This document shows, piece after piece, positions 1 to 6,854 of a stretch of DNA of 10,495 bases (positions within the stretch are counted from its first letter, which is position 1; the number at the start of each line of letters is the position of its first letter). A program made the translations under genes and the position numbers. The notes beneath the pieces were generated by a model, which saw only the letters and a list, made by a program, of their open reading frames with translations, searched no databases and was not told the origin of the DNA. Source of the DNA: JAABRU01 sp964534335 (GTDB lineage Bacteria; Desulfobacterota; Desulfobacteria; Desulfobacterales; Desulfococcaceae); assembly GCA_964534335.1 (NCBI GenBank), contig CAZHPS010000230.1, positions 1-10,495 on the forward strand. Direction: 5' to 3'.

Positions 1-23
1 TCAGACTGTCAGGCAAAAAACAT

Positions 24-53
24 GCCAAAGTAAACCAAAATTGTTTCAGTATA
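24..53 (+). repeat. Diverged copy of a 30-bp dispersed repeat
   Basis: This is a diverged copy of the 30-base sequence found perfectly at 766-795 and, inverted, at 295-324. It begins GCCAAAG, continues with ACCAAAATTG and ends CAGTATA. It sits exactly at the left edge of the inverted-repeat element 54-191, so it may be the right end of an element that extends beyond the window. Confidence 0.6.
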
Positions 54-191
54 ATACCAATTCTCCATTGATTTGATACAATACCGTCAGTTTTTCCGCT
101 GCCGGGCGTGTGCAAAAAACCGCTCCGCTTAATTTTTGCACTCCTCCGGATTTGTATTCAGCATTGTATAAAATCAATGGCGAACCGGTAT
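54..191. repeat. MITE-like element with 29-bp terminal inverted repeats
   Basis: The arms 54-82 and 163-191 are inverted copies matching at 25 of 29 positions; the core is CCATTGATTT followed by ATACAAT. The inside holds a smaller imperfect dyad around TGCAAAAA / TTTTTGCA (about 111-140). No open frame of note lies inside. Size and structure fit a non-autonomous miniature transposable element; the family was not identified. Confidence 0.65.
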
Positions 192-215
192 AAGTAGGCA
201 AACAAAAATTTTCGT

Positions 216-264
216 ATTTTCAGAAAAACCGGATTTTTCGGAAAAATCCGGTTTTTCTGAAAAT
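216..264. repeat. Perfect long palindrome, 23-bp arms, 3-base loop
   Basis: Arms 216-238 and 242-264 are exact reverse complements around the loop CGG. Each arm contains CAGAAAAACCGGATTTTT or its complement. Outside it, AAATTTTCG (left) and CGAAAATTT (right), and further out GTATAAGTAGG (188-198) and CCTTACTTATAC (288-299), continue the inverted symmetry, so the complete fold-back unit is about 188-299. It could form a cruciform or a strong RNA hairpin. Confidence 0.85.
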
Positions 265-431
265 TTTATGCCCGAAAATTTATGGAACCTTACTTATACT
301 GATCCAATTTTGGTTTTCTTTGGCACGAAAATTGCTGAACTGCGGAAACATCCTTTTCCCAACCTGTTTCCGCTGAGTTTCCGGATCAAAACGGTCATTT
401 TTTCACAATCCGGTCTGAAGGCAAAAAATAT

Positions 432-461
432 GCCGGATAAAACCAAAATCGGATCAGTATA
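432..461 (+). repeat. Diverged third copy of the 30-bp repeat
   Basis: This segment matches the repeat bounding 295-795 with several substitutions (GCCGGATAAAACC in place of GCCAAAGAAAACC) and keeps the end GGATCAGTATA. With 295-324 it can bound a 167-bp inverted-repeat unit. Confidence 0.6.
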
Positions 462-493
462 TTTAAATCAGTTTATTAGACACATATATATCA

Positions 494-710
494 ATTAATA
501 TCAATGGTTCGGTAATATTTTCTGCTGTGCAGCCTGATAAATCAGGCAGTTAAAATATAAGTCCCTGATATTTTTCAACTCAGGACAAAAGCTGAGTTTG
601 AAAAAAATAAAATACAGGGAAAAATAGCTCCAAAATTTGTAGCTTCATATTTTAACTGTCTGAAATTTAAAATAATAAAAAAACAAAAAAATTACCGAAG
701 CATTGTTAAT
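494..710. repeat. Long fold-back element
   Basis: The ends are inverted: ATTAA..CAATGGTTCGGTAAT (left, 494-521) against the complement of ATTACCGAAGCATTGTTAAT (right, 691-710), differing by one 3-base gap and few substitutions. Inside, TCAGGCAGTTAAAATAT is inverted at about 645-666, and CCCTG..TTTTTCAACTCAG is inverted across the centre. Nearly the whole 217 bases can fold on itself. It is AT-rich and has no coding frame. Confidence 0.65.
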
Positions 711-791
711 ATAAAATTGCAACAGTAAAATTTAACATAAAACAGCATCCATATGCAAAATTTATGCCAAAGAAAACCAAAATTGGATCAG

Positions 792-902
792 TATAATCAC
801 TTTCAAAGTTCGGGGAATGCCTCTTTTTTTAACAGCGAAAAACACGGATATCAAGAAAAAACAGCTTTTGGCATTCTCATGTTTTGAAAGCGGATTGGTA
901 TA
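792..902. repeat. Weak inverted-repeat unit between two elements
   Basis: TATAATCACTTTCAAAG (792-808) and TTTTGAAAGCGGATTGGTAT (882-901) are imperfect inverted copies, and GGGAATGCC / GGCATTCTC lie inverted within. It is similar in size to the other elements and ends on TATA, but the pairing is weaker, so this call is tentative. Confidence 0.4.
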
Positions 903-1057
903 AGAAACTGTTTTAAAAATATCCGGTGGCAAAAAAATTTTGGGATTTTGCCAAATACCAAAGCCTGATTTTGCCGTGTTCAAACGGATAATATCTCTTT
1001 TGCCATACTGATTTCTTACCGAAGAAAGCAGTGTGGAATATTTTTAAAACAGCTTCT
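903..1057. repeat. MITE, family with AGAAGCTGTTTT ends (copy 1)
   Basis: The left end 903-924 and right end 1035-1057 are inverted copies with one substitution and one single-base gap. The same ends recur at 7037-7271, so this is a dispersed element, not a local hairpin. A TA dinucleotide precedes the left end (901-902) and closes the right end (1057-1058), compatible with TA target duplication as in IS630/Tc1-type MITEs. No coding sequence lies inside. Confidence 0.75.
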
Positions 1058-1154
1058 AAAACAAGCTTCCAGCCTGTTCCATAATCATTGGGGAATTCGG
1101 GAACCTGAAACAGGAATAAACCGTTCACTGCGGACAGGAGTTTTTCACATAACA

Positions 1155-2531
1155 ATGAAAAACAGACTTTTGATCATTGAGGATGAAAATTCCCTGGCAA
1201 AGCAGATGAAATGGGGATTGAACGATCTTTATGATGCCGTGATTGCCGGCAATTCGGAAAAAGCCCGTCAACTGCTTATCTCCGGCTCTTTTTCTGTGGC
1301 AACTTTGGATCTGGGACTGCCCCCGTCACCTGATACGCCGCAGGAGGGTTTCCGGCTTCTGGAAGAGATAGGTCAACTGTCCCCCCACACCAAAATCATT
1401 GTGATAACCGGAAATGCGGAACAGGAAAATGCGATAAAGGCCATCGGGCTTGGGGCAGCGGATTTCTGCACAAAACCTGTTGATCTGGATATGCTGAAAA
1501 TCATTCTGCACCGCACCTTCAGAATATCCGAACTGGAGGCGGCCAACCGGAGATTGCAGGCAGAGTGTGATGAACAGGGGAACAGTTTTTGCGGAATGCT
1601 GGGCATTTCTCCGCTGATGACAGATTTGTTCCGGCAGATCCGGCAGGTGAGTGAAACAGATTATCCGGTTCTCATCCGGGGAGAAACCGGGACAGGCAAG
1701 GAAATGTCTGCGCGTGCAGTTCATGCTCTGGGCAGACGGTCGGCAGAAATTCTGGTCATCATCAACTGCGGGGCCATTCCGGAAAATCTGCTGGAAAGCG
1801 AGCTTTTCGGACATGAAAAAGGGGCATTCACCGGAGCAGAGGGGCAGAAAAAGGGAAAATTTGAACTTGCGGACAAGGGTACGGTTTTTCTGGATGAAAT
1901 CGGGGATATGCCACAGTCTCTTCAGGTGAAACTTCTGCGCTTTCTGCAGGAGGGTACCATTGAGCGGGTAGGCGGGACAAAGCCCATAAAACTGGATGTC
2001 CGTGTGATTGCGGCTACTCATGTGAATCTGGAACAGGCCATAAAGGAAAAACGCTTCCGGGAAGATCTTTTTTTCCGTCTCAATGTGGTTCCCATAAACA
2101 TTCCGCCGCTTAGAGATCGGCGGGAGGATATTCTGCTGCTCGCGAATCATTTTATCCGGGAAGAAAGGGAAAAACTGAAACGCAGTGATATTTCTCTTTC
2201 ACCCGCAGCCGCGGCAGTTCTCACTGCCCATTCCTGGCCGGGCAATGTCCGTGAACTGAAAAACTGCATCTGCCGGGCAATTGTGAAATCTGAGCATGGA
2301 CTGCTCAGGCCGTCTGATCTGGGGCTGGGCGATGCTTCGGAATGTCAGGAAAAATCCATGAATCTTTCCATCAAAGCTGCAAGGGATGAGGCTGAATTTC
2401 GGGTAATAACGCAGGCAATGGCAATTACCGGAAATAATATCAGTCAGGCCGCCAAACTGCTGGATGTCAGCCGTTCCAGTCTGCATGATCTGCTGAAAAA
2501 ACATGGGATGGGTGAATATGTGAGAAAATAA
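1155..2531 (+). CDS. prsR: PEP-CTERM-type sigma-54 response regulator PrsR
   Basis: This is a cytoplasmic transcription activator of the NtrC class, closest in architecture to the PEP-CTERM-box response regulator family (PrsR), which switches on sigma-54 promoters of PEP-CTERM surface-protein genes after phosphorylation by PrsK. Residues 1-125 are a receiver domain with acidic pocket E9/D10, phospho-acceptor D52, T85 and K107. Residues 145-370 are the AAA+ domain with Walker A GETGTGKE (176-183), the sigma-54 contact loop GAFTGA (223-228), Walker B FLDE (245-248), the arginine-finger region FREDLFFRLN (301-310) and WPGNVREL (361-368). Residues 420-450 are a Fis-type helix-turn-helix. At 458 aa it is full length. 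The purine-rich AGGAG at 1136-1140 lies 14 bases before the ATG, rather far, but MKNRLLIIEDEN is a natural start for the fold. It is convergent with the TPR gene. Assignment as PrsR rather than another NtrC-class regulator rests on the KQMKWGL-type N-terminus and the PEP-CTERM neighbourhood. Confidence 0.85.
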   Translation: MKNRLLIIEDENSLAKQMKWGLNDLYDAVIAGNSEKARQLLISGSFSVATLDLGLPPSPDTPQEGFRLLEEIGQLSPHTKIIVITGNAEQENAIKAIGLGAADFCTKPVDLDMLKIILHRTFRISELEAANRRLQAECDEQGNSFCGMLGISPLMTDLFRQIRQVSETDYPVLIRGETGTGKEMSARAVHALGRRSAEILVIINCGAIPENLLESELFGHEKGAFTGAEGQKKGKFELADKGTVFLDEIGDMPQSLQVKLLRFLQEGTIERVGGTKPIKLDVRVIAATHVNLEQAIKEKRFREDLFFRLNVVPINIPPLRDRREDILLLANHFIREEREKLKRSDISLSPAAAAVLTAHSWPGNVRELKNCICRAIVKSEHGLLRPSDLGLGDASECQEKSMNLSIKAARDEAEFRVITQAMAITGNNISQAAKLLDVSRSSLHDLLKKHGMGEYVRK

Positions 2532-2556
2532 AATAATTTTCTCGTCAGTAATGTTA

Positions 2557-2697
2557 TAATTAGTGGATTGTCAATTATATTCTTACACCGCAGAGGCGGC
2601 TTCCAGCCGCCTCGCAACCGGCACATCATGCCGGTTTTCGGGGCGGCTGGAAGCCTCCCCTACGGAATAAAAATATATGTTTGACAGTCCAATTAGA
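2557..2697. repeat. Fold-back element between convergent genes, possible bidirectional terminator
   Basis: The ends TGGATTGTCAA (2564-2574) and TTGACAGTCCA (2681-2691) are near-perfect inverted repeats. Inside, GAGGCGGC-TTCCA-GCCGCCTC (2593-2613) and AACCGGCA-CATCA-TGCCGGTT (2616-2636) are two 8-bp perfect hairpins. GGCTTCCAGCCGCC (2598-2611) can instead pair over 14 bp with 2642-2655, so the whole element can fold as one long stem. It is GC-rich amid AT-rich DNA. It fills the gap between the prsR stop (2531) and the prsT stop (2700) and probably terminates transcription from both sides; there are no strong T-tracts, so that role is inference. Confidence 0.7.
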
Positions 2698-2699
2698 GA

Positions 2700-5309
2700 T
2701 TAAATTTTAATCTTTTCCAATAGTTGTTTAACTTCAGATTGCCACGGCACGTTTTGGTCTTTTGAAATTGAAAGTTCCAATGCTTTTTTTGCTTCCTTTA
2801 ATTTAAGCATTTTATAATAGCATAAGCCAAGATGATAATGAAATAGAACAGCGTCAGGCATTATTTCTGCTGCCTTCTCCAGATAAGAAACAGCTTTTTC
2901 AAAGTTATTCATTTGATAATATATTTGCCCAACTGTATCAAGAACATTGGGATCATCAGGTGCTATTTTCAGCACCTGATCAGCGTATGATATAGCCTTC
3001 TGATTATCTTTTTTTAGATAAAGAAGTGCTAAATTATTCATAAATGGTATCGAAGCTGGAATTTTGGCAAGCCCTTCCTGATAAAGAGCAATAGCAGCAT
3101 CAGTTTCTTTTTCAATTTCATAAAACATTGCCAATGCAATATAATATTTTTCTTTCTTTGGATTAATCTCAATAGCTTTTCTAAAAAGCTCTTTTGCCTT
3201 CTCTTTATTGCCTCTTGTCAATTTTACTTTTGCCAAATTAAAAACAGCTTCACTTAAACGGCTATTTGTTAAAACAACTTTTTCAAGATACTCCTCAGCT
3301 TTCGCAAAATCTCCAGTTTTAATACAACTGATTCCCAATAAATATAATGTTTGTATATCATCCTTTTTAAATTCCTTTTCAATATAGATTCTTGCTTCTT
3401 CAGCTTTTCCGGTTTCAATCAGATTTCCTGCATAAAGATATTTAAGTTCCGAATGTTGTTGAAGATTATATTGGGATTTACATCGCTCAAGATAAGTTAA
3501 TGCTCTGTCATGCAGACCATTATCTGTAGATAAATGTGCCGCAGTTGCTAAAACACCCAAATTTTCCCCAATTTTTTCCAATCCTTTGTCAATAGTATCC
3601 AAAGATTCTGAAATATTTCCCAACGAAACATATACCCGACTTTTCAACATATATCCTTCCATGGATTCAGTGTCTGTAGAAATAAATTTGTCAGAATATT
3701 GCAACGCTTCTTCAAATTGCTTCATTTTTATATCCAAAAGGATTATCTCTTTCAGAACCAAAAGATCAGATGGATTGCTTTCAAGCAAACCTTTTAAAAT
3801 CTTTTCAGCAATCTGATTCTCTGATGATGCTTGATAGGCTCTTGATAACAAAAGATTTGCCTGCCTATTCTTCGGATCTTTGGAAATTATTTTTTTTAGT
3901 TCTTCTTTGGTTTTATCATATTTGCCCTGCTGAAAATAAACAGCAGACAGATTTATATGTGTTAAAGGAAAATCAGGCTTTAAAGTTAAAGCTTTGGAAA
4001 GAGTCTTTTCAGCCTCTTCCAGCTTTCCTTCACCTATATATGCTTGAGATAGCAGATTAAGCAATAATTCCTGCTTTTCCGAAAATTTTTTTAAAGCGGA
4101 TTGCACTTGACTAATAACATCTTTATATTTATGCTGATTTAGTAAATTCACAATCAGCAAAACATATGTTTCAAAATTATCATCAGGAGATTTGGCAATC
4201 ACCTTTTTCAGAGTATCTTCTGATGCTTCAAGGTTGCCATGAAGATATTCGTAAAGACCTTCTTCAGATAATATGTCAGTATCCTGTAACGAAGAATTTT
4301 CTAAGGATTTGTTCAAAGCATTTAGTCCAGCCTCTTTATCGCCTATTTCAAGATATATTTTCCCTATAAGATGATATAATTCTGAAGAAGGCTTTAATGC
4401 CAATTCTTTTTCCAAATGCTTAATGGCGGTTGACAGATTGTTTTGTTTCAAAGCAATAATTGCCAAGAGTCTATAGATTTCTGGAGAATCAGGAGAAATA
4501 TGCACAACTTCATCAAGGAGAGGCAGTGCTTCACCATATTGCTCATTTTTGACATAAGTATAGGCTAACATGTAAAGCAACTGGCTGTCTTCAGGTTTCT
4601 TATCTAAAGCCTTTTTCAGAAGAGAAATAGCTGAAGGGTAGTTTGGTTTATCTTGTCTGAGAAGAGCGATTGCTTCATAATAATATCCCTCTGTTTGTTC
4701 AGGATCGTCTTTTTGAAACTGATGGCTTAATGAGATAATTTTATCATATCGCATCTCCTGCATATAAAGCTGAATCAGGGAAATAAATGATTTTTTATGA
4801 TTGGGCTTAAGTTGTAAAATTTTAGAATAATGGTTTACAGCCTCTGATTTTTTGCCTGTTTTTTGATATAAATATCCCAAATTATAAATTGCCCTGATAT
4901 TTTTGGGATTTTTTCTTAATATATCCCGATATATTTCCTCTGATTTTCCATAACTTTTTTGAAGATGGTATATATTTGCCATATCTATCATATATTCATC
5001 TTTTTTGTCTGTCGGCGCATAATGAACTGCTTCTTTTATCTTTTTAAGAGCGTTATCCCATTGTTTCAGCCCTGCTTCTGTATAAGCTGAAATAAGGAGG
5101 AGTTCAGGATCATTAGGCGATGTTTCAAGTTTCTTTTCTATAATGTCTTTTGCCTGCCTATATTGTTCTGAACGTAAGAGTTTTTCAATATTTTCATGTC
5201 CTTTAGACTCTTCCAAAAATTCTTTTATGTTAGGAACAGCATAAACTACGCCGGAAAGAAACTGCCAGGACAACGCTGCCACAAGAAACATCAATGCTTT
5301 TTTCATCAT
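2700..5309 (-). CDS. prsT: Large secreted TPR-repeat protein, PrsT-type (PEP-CTERM system)
   Basis: The 869-aa protein is built almost wholly of tandem 34-residue tetratricopeptide repeats from about residue 35 to the end (for example the A-x-x-Y-x-x-A and P-x-x motifs with NLGYLYQKTGKKSEA). Such proteins scaffold export or assembly machinery in the periplasm; PrsT is the TPR protein that accompanies exosortase/PEP-CTERM loci and is usually about 900 aa. The N-terminus is a signal peptide (KK, then hydrophobic 5-22) with a likely cleavage after VYA (24). No lipobox cysteine is present, although the family is normally a lipoprotein. AAGGAG precedes two consecutive ATGs; the second (5306) has the better spacing. 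It lies 67 bases behind the PEP-CTERM gene on the same strand with a hairpin between, so it is probably co-transcribed in part. The gene is markedly richer in A+T than prsR. TPR nature is certain; PrsT identity rests on length, export signal and neighbours. Confidence 0.75.
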   Translation of the reverse strand: MMKKALMFLVAALSWQFLSGVVYAVPNIKEFLEESKGHENIEKLLRSEQYRQAKDIIEKKLETSPNDPELLLISAYTEAGLKQWDNALKKIKEAVHYAPTDKKDEYMIDMANIYHLQKSYGKSEEIYRDILRKNPKNIRAIYNLGYLYQKTGKKSEAVNHYSKILQLKPNHKKSFISLIQLYMQEMRYDKIISLSHQFQKDDPEQTEGYYYEAIALLRQDKPNYPSAISLLKKALDKKPEDSQLLYMLAYTYVKNEQYGEALPLLDEVVHISPDSPEIYRLLAIIALKQNNLSTAIKHLEKELALKPSSELYHLIGKIYLEIGDKEAGLNALNKSLENSSLQDTDILSEEGLYEYLHGNLEASEDTLKKVIAKSPDDNFETYVLLIVNLLNQHKYKDVISQVQSALKKFSEKQELLLNLLSQAYIGEGKLEEAEKTLSKALTLKPDFPLTHINLSAVYFQQGKYDKTKEELKKIISKDPKNRQANLLLSRAYQASSENQIAEKILKGLLESNPSDLLVLKEIILLDIKMKQFEEALQYSDKFISTDTESMEGYMLKSRVYVSLGNISESLDTIDKGLEKIGENLGVLATAAHLSTDNGLHDRALTYLERCKSQYNLQQHSELKYLYAGNLIETGKAEEARIYIEKEFKKDDIQTLYLLGISCIKTGDFAKAEEYLEKVVLTNSRLSEAVFNLAKVKLTRGNKEKAKELFRKAIEINPKKEKYYIALAMFYEIEKETDAAIALYQEGLAKIPASIPFMNNLALLYLKKDNQKAISYADQVLKIAPDDPNVLDTVGQIYYQMNNFEKAVSYLEKAAEIMPDAVLFHYHLGLCYYKMLKLKEAKKALELSISKDQNVPWQSEVKQLLEKIKI

Positions 5310-5334
5310 TTTCTCCTTAAAATTATAATAATTA

Positions 5335-5359
5335 AGGGGAACTTACAAAAAGTTCCCCT
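5335..5359 (-). terminator. Hairpin between PEP-CTERM gene and prsT
   Basis: AGGGGAACT (5335-5343) and AGTTCCCCT (5351-5359) form a perfect 9-bp stem with a 7-base loop. On the minus strand it is followed by TAATTATTATAATTTT, which is AT-rich but not a clean T-run. It sits in the 67-base gap after the PEP-CTERM stop codon, so it may attenuate read-through into prsT or protect the upstream mRNA 3' end. Confidence 0.6.
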
Positions 5360-5376
5360 GAGTTGTTCAGTTCACC

Positions 5377-6627
5377 CTATCCTCTTGATTTCCGCTTTTT
5401 TCTTGCAAAAACACCTGATGACATCAATCCGATTCCCAGCAGTGCCAAAGTTCCGGGTTCAGGGGTTGCCTGAATTGAGAAATTTTCTGTTGTAAAGCTG
5501 TCAAAACCCTGAAGTTCAAAATCATCTGAAAATATACCCAGTTCAAGTCCATCTCCTCGCCAGTCGTAAGAGTAAAGAGGTCCGATATTGACTCCATATC
5601 CTGACAGAGATAAGGCATCAACCCCAAACTGAGGATCTATTCTCATTCCAGTATCATTATAGAAGGTATTTTCCAGCCAAAAAGTGGGGGTCACATCCAT
5701 ATCTCCAACACCTTCAGGGAAAATAAAACTGGCACTGTCACCCACCCGCATACTGGCAGTATAACCGTTCTCAAACTCAAAGCCAACCATTAAATTCGGA
5801 ACAAATGAGAATTCCTGGGTAGCAGCAAGTATCATACCCGCATCTACGTTCAGAAGATTGTAGGAAATTCCCAATACACTGCCACTGAAAGGAATGCCTG
5901 TAAAGACGGTAACAGCTCTGTCAATATCAAAAGTCAAATTCAGGAAATCATCTTCTCCGGAAGATGCCAGCAAATTTCCATTAAGAGTTCCGGTTGTGTT
6001 AATATCCGGAAAAGTTGCTGTGACAGATCCAAAGCCGCCTATATCAGAAGAAAAGGTGTCTCCTGTGTCAATATCCAAAATAGGATAGGTATTTTTTGTG
6101 TTAATAAGTGTGATACTGCCCTCTGTACACCAAATAACACACGCCTTATAACCAAGAGCAGCATAAAAATCAAACACAGCATCAACAGATATGTTTGCCT
6201 CAGGAAAATTTGTGGTCATACCTGCTCCGGGATTTACCACATAAGAAGAGGATATGGTAAACGTCTCTCCCGGTTTTGCTTTATCAGGATAGGAAAGATT
6301 AATTCCTACCGGATATGTAACATTTACCGAACCACTGTCCATGTGGGCATTGACATCGAAACCAACCCTGCCGCTTGTTGCTCCCCAAATCTCTGCGCCA
6401 TAATCGCCAGCCCATGTTTCTTCTATTCCACCAATCGAACCTCTTTCATTCCATTGAGGCCCCAAAAATTTGTTGTAGTCCAATACAAATGCATCACCTG
6501 AAGCCCACATGCTCTGATCCGTTGTTTCAAATACCAAACTTGTGGTATAACTTCCGGAGTTGGCGATCCCCAACATTCCACAAAAAATGACCATTGCCAC
6601 TGCAAAAACTTTTACTGAAGCTTTCAT
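5377..6627 (-). CDS. PEP-CTERM sorting-domain surface protein
   Basis: This is a 416-aa exported protein predicted to be processed by an exosortase and displayed or released at the cell surface. An N-terminal signal peptide (K2, K6, hydrophobic 7-22, likely cut near 22-26) is followed by a beta-rich, Gly/Asp/Asn/Ser-rich body with few lysines. The C-terminus has the classic tripartite sorting signal: PEP at 389-391, a hydrophobic segment 393-408 and a basic tail RKKRKSRG (409-416). The mature part has just two cysteines, C163 and C167, close enough to interact. The body matches no enzyme that I recognise, so its specific role is unknown. AAGGAGA (minus strand, 6639-6633) is well placed for the ATG at 6627. 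Its leader carries a c-di-GMP riboswitch and a candidate sigma-54 promoter, and prsT follows on the same strand. Confidence 0.9.
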   Translation of the reverse strand: MKASVKVFAVAMVIFCGMLGIANSGSYTTSLVFETTDQSMWASGDAFVLDYNKFLGPQWNERGSIGGIEETWAGDYGAEIWGATSGRVGFDVNAHMDSGSVNVTYPVGINLSYPDKAKPGETFTISSSYVVNPGAGMTTNFPEANISVDAVFDFYAALGYKACVIWCTEGSITLINTKNTYPILDIDTGDTFSSDIGGFGSVTATFPDINTTGTLNGNLLASSGEDDFLNLTFDIDRAVTVFTGIPFSGSVLGISYNLLNVDAGMILAATQEFSFVPNLMVGFEFENGYTASMRVGDSASFIFPEGVGDMDVTPTFWLENTFYNDTGMRIDPQFGVDALSLSGYGVNIGPLYSYDWRGDGLELGIFSDDFELQGFDSFTTENFSIQATPEPGTLALLGIGLMSSGVFARKKRKSRG

Positions 6628-6641
6628 AATAATCTCCTTGC

Positions 6642-6663
6642 ATTTGACAATTGTTTGTCAAAT
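6642..6663. repeat. 9-bp-arm palindrome in the PEP-CTERM gene leader
   Basis: ATTTGACAA (6642-6650) and TTGTCAAAT (6655-6663) are perfect inverted arms around TTGT. The dyad lies only a few bases upstream of the Shine-Dalgarno of the PEP-CTERM gene. As RNA it would be a weak hairpin beside the ribosome site; as DNA it could be an operator. Which, if either, cannot be decided from sequence. Confidence 0.6.
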
Positions 6664-6702
6664 CCTCTGAAAAAAAACAGATTCGCGTTTAAAAAACATT
6701 AC

Positions 6703-6718
6703 TGCCAAAACTTTGCCA
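6703..6718 (-). promoter_or_regulatory. Candidate sigma-54 (-24/-12) promoter of the PEP-CTERM gene
   Basis: Read on the minus strand, TGGCAAAGTTTTGGCA gives the sigma-54 signature: TGGCA at -24 and GGC at -12, with exactly ten bases between the invariant GG (6717-6716) and GC (6705-6704). The start point would fall near 6692, about 65 bases before the ATG. PEP-CTERM genes are known sigma-54/PrsR targets, and prsR is in the same locus, which raises the credibility. The -12 element is TGGC rather than the usual TTGC. Confidence 0.6.
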
Positions 6719-6751
6719 TAAAACCTTATGTTGATTTATGTCTGTCTTTTT

Positions 6752-6761
6752 TCACCTCCTT
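6752..6761 (-). promoter_or_regulatory. Orphan strong Shine-Dalgarno-like sequence
   Basis: The minus strand reads AAGGAGGTGA, an almost complete anti-16S match, but no ATG follows within a usable distance; the nearest is 33 bases on (6719) and opens only a six-codon frame. A GTG within the motif opens nine codons. It lies in the riboswitch-controlled leader, between the terminator and the sigma-54 promoter. It may be a relic, serve a tiny leader peptide, or be chance. Confidence 0.4.
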
Positions 6762-6811
6762 CCGTTAAAGGGTTTCTGGTGACTTCGGAGTGACCGGCTC
6801 TGTATTTCTGC

Positions 6812-6854
6812 AAAACAACAAAAGCCGGGTCACCTGTTTCAAGGCAACCCGGCT
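6812..6854 (-). terminator. Riboswitch-linked intrinsic terminator
   Basis: On the minus strand AGCCGGGUUGCCU pairs with AGGUGACCCGGCU around UGAAAC, giving up to 13 bp including two G-U pairs (6823-6854). UUUGUUGUUUU follows. The 5' strand of this stem is the 3' strand of the c-di-GMP aptamer, so terminator and ligand-bound aptamer are mutually exclusive. Confidence 0.8.

Larger units (their letters stand above)
295..795. repeat. Composite element bounded by perfect 30-bp inverted repeats
   Basis: Bases 295-324 and 766-795 are identical inverted copies (30 of 30), beginning TATACTGATCC on the left and ending GGATCAGTATA on the right. A third, diverged copy in the right-end orientation lies at 432-461, and the fold-back element 494-710 is inside. 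The arrangement reads either as one 501-bp element with nested insertions or as a 295-461 MITE beside other elements. No transposase frame is present. Confidence 0.7.
1..1154. repeat. Gene-free repeat-rich region upstream of prsR
   Basis: No convincing protein gene is seen. The short open frames here cross repeats and have no family resemblance. The stretch consists of adjacent or nested inverted-repeat elements (listed separately), and many of their junctions fall at GTATA or TATAA, which suggests TA-targeting MITE-type insertions. A PrsK-type histidine kinase, a common neighbour of prsR, is not present. The 97 bases just before prsR (1058-1154) are unique-looking and would have to hold its promoter; no clear promoter was recognised. 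Confidence 0.7.

Noticed and set aside
268..498. 76-codon frame
   Set aside because: It crosses the palindrome and inverted repeats at 295-461; no evidence of coding.
913..1155. 80-codon minus-strand frame ending over the MITE before prsR
   Set aside because: Most of it lies in the MITE 903-1057 and it has no credible start signal.
1326..2150. 274-codon minus-strand frame
   Set aside because: It is a shadow of prsR, whose motifs and frame are unambiguous.
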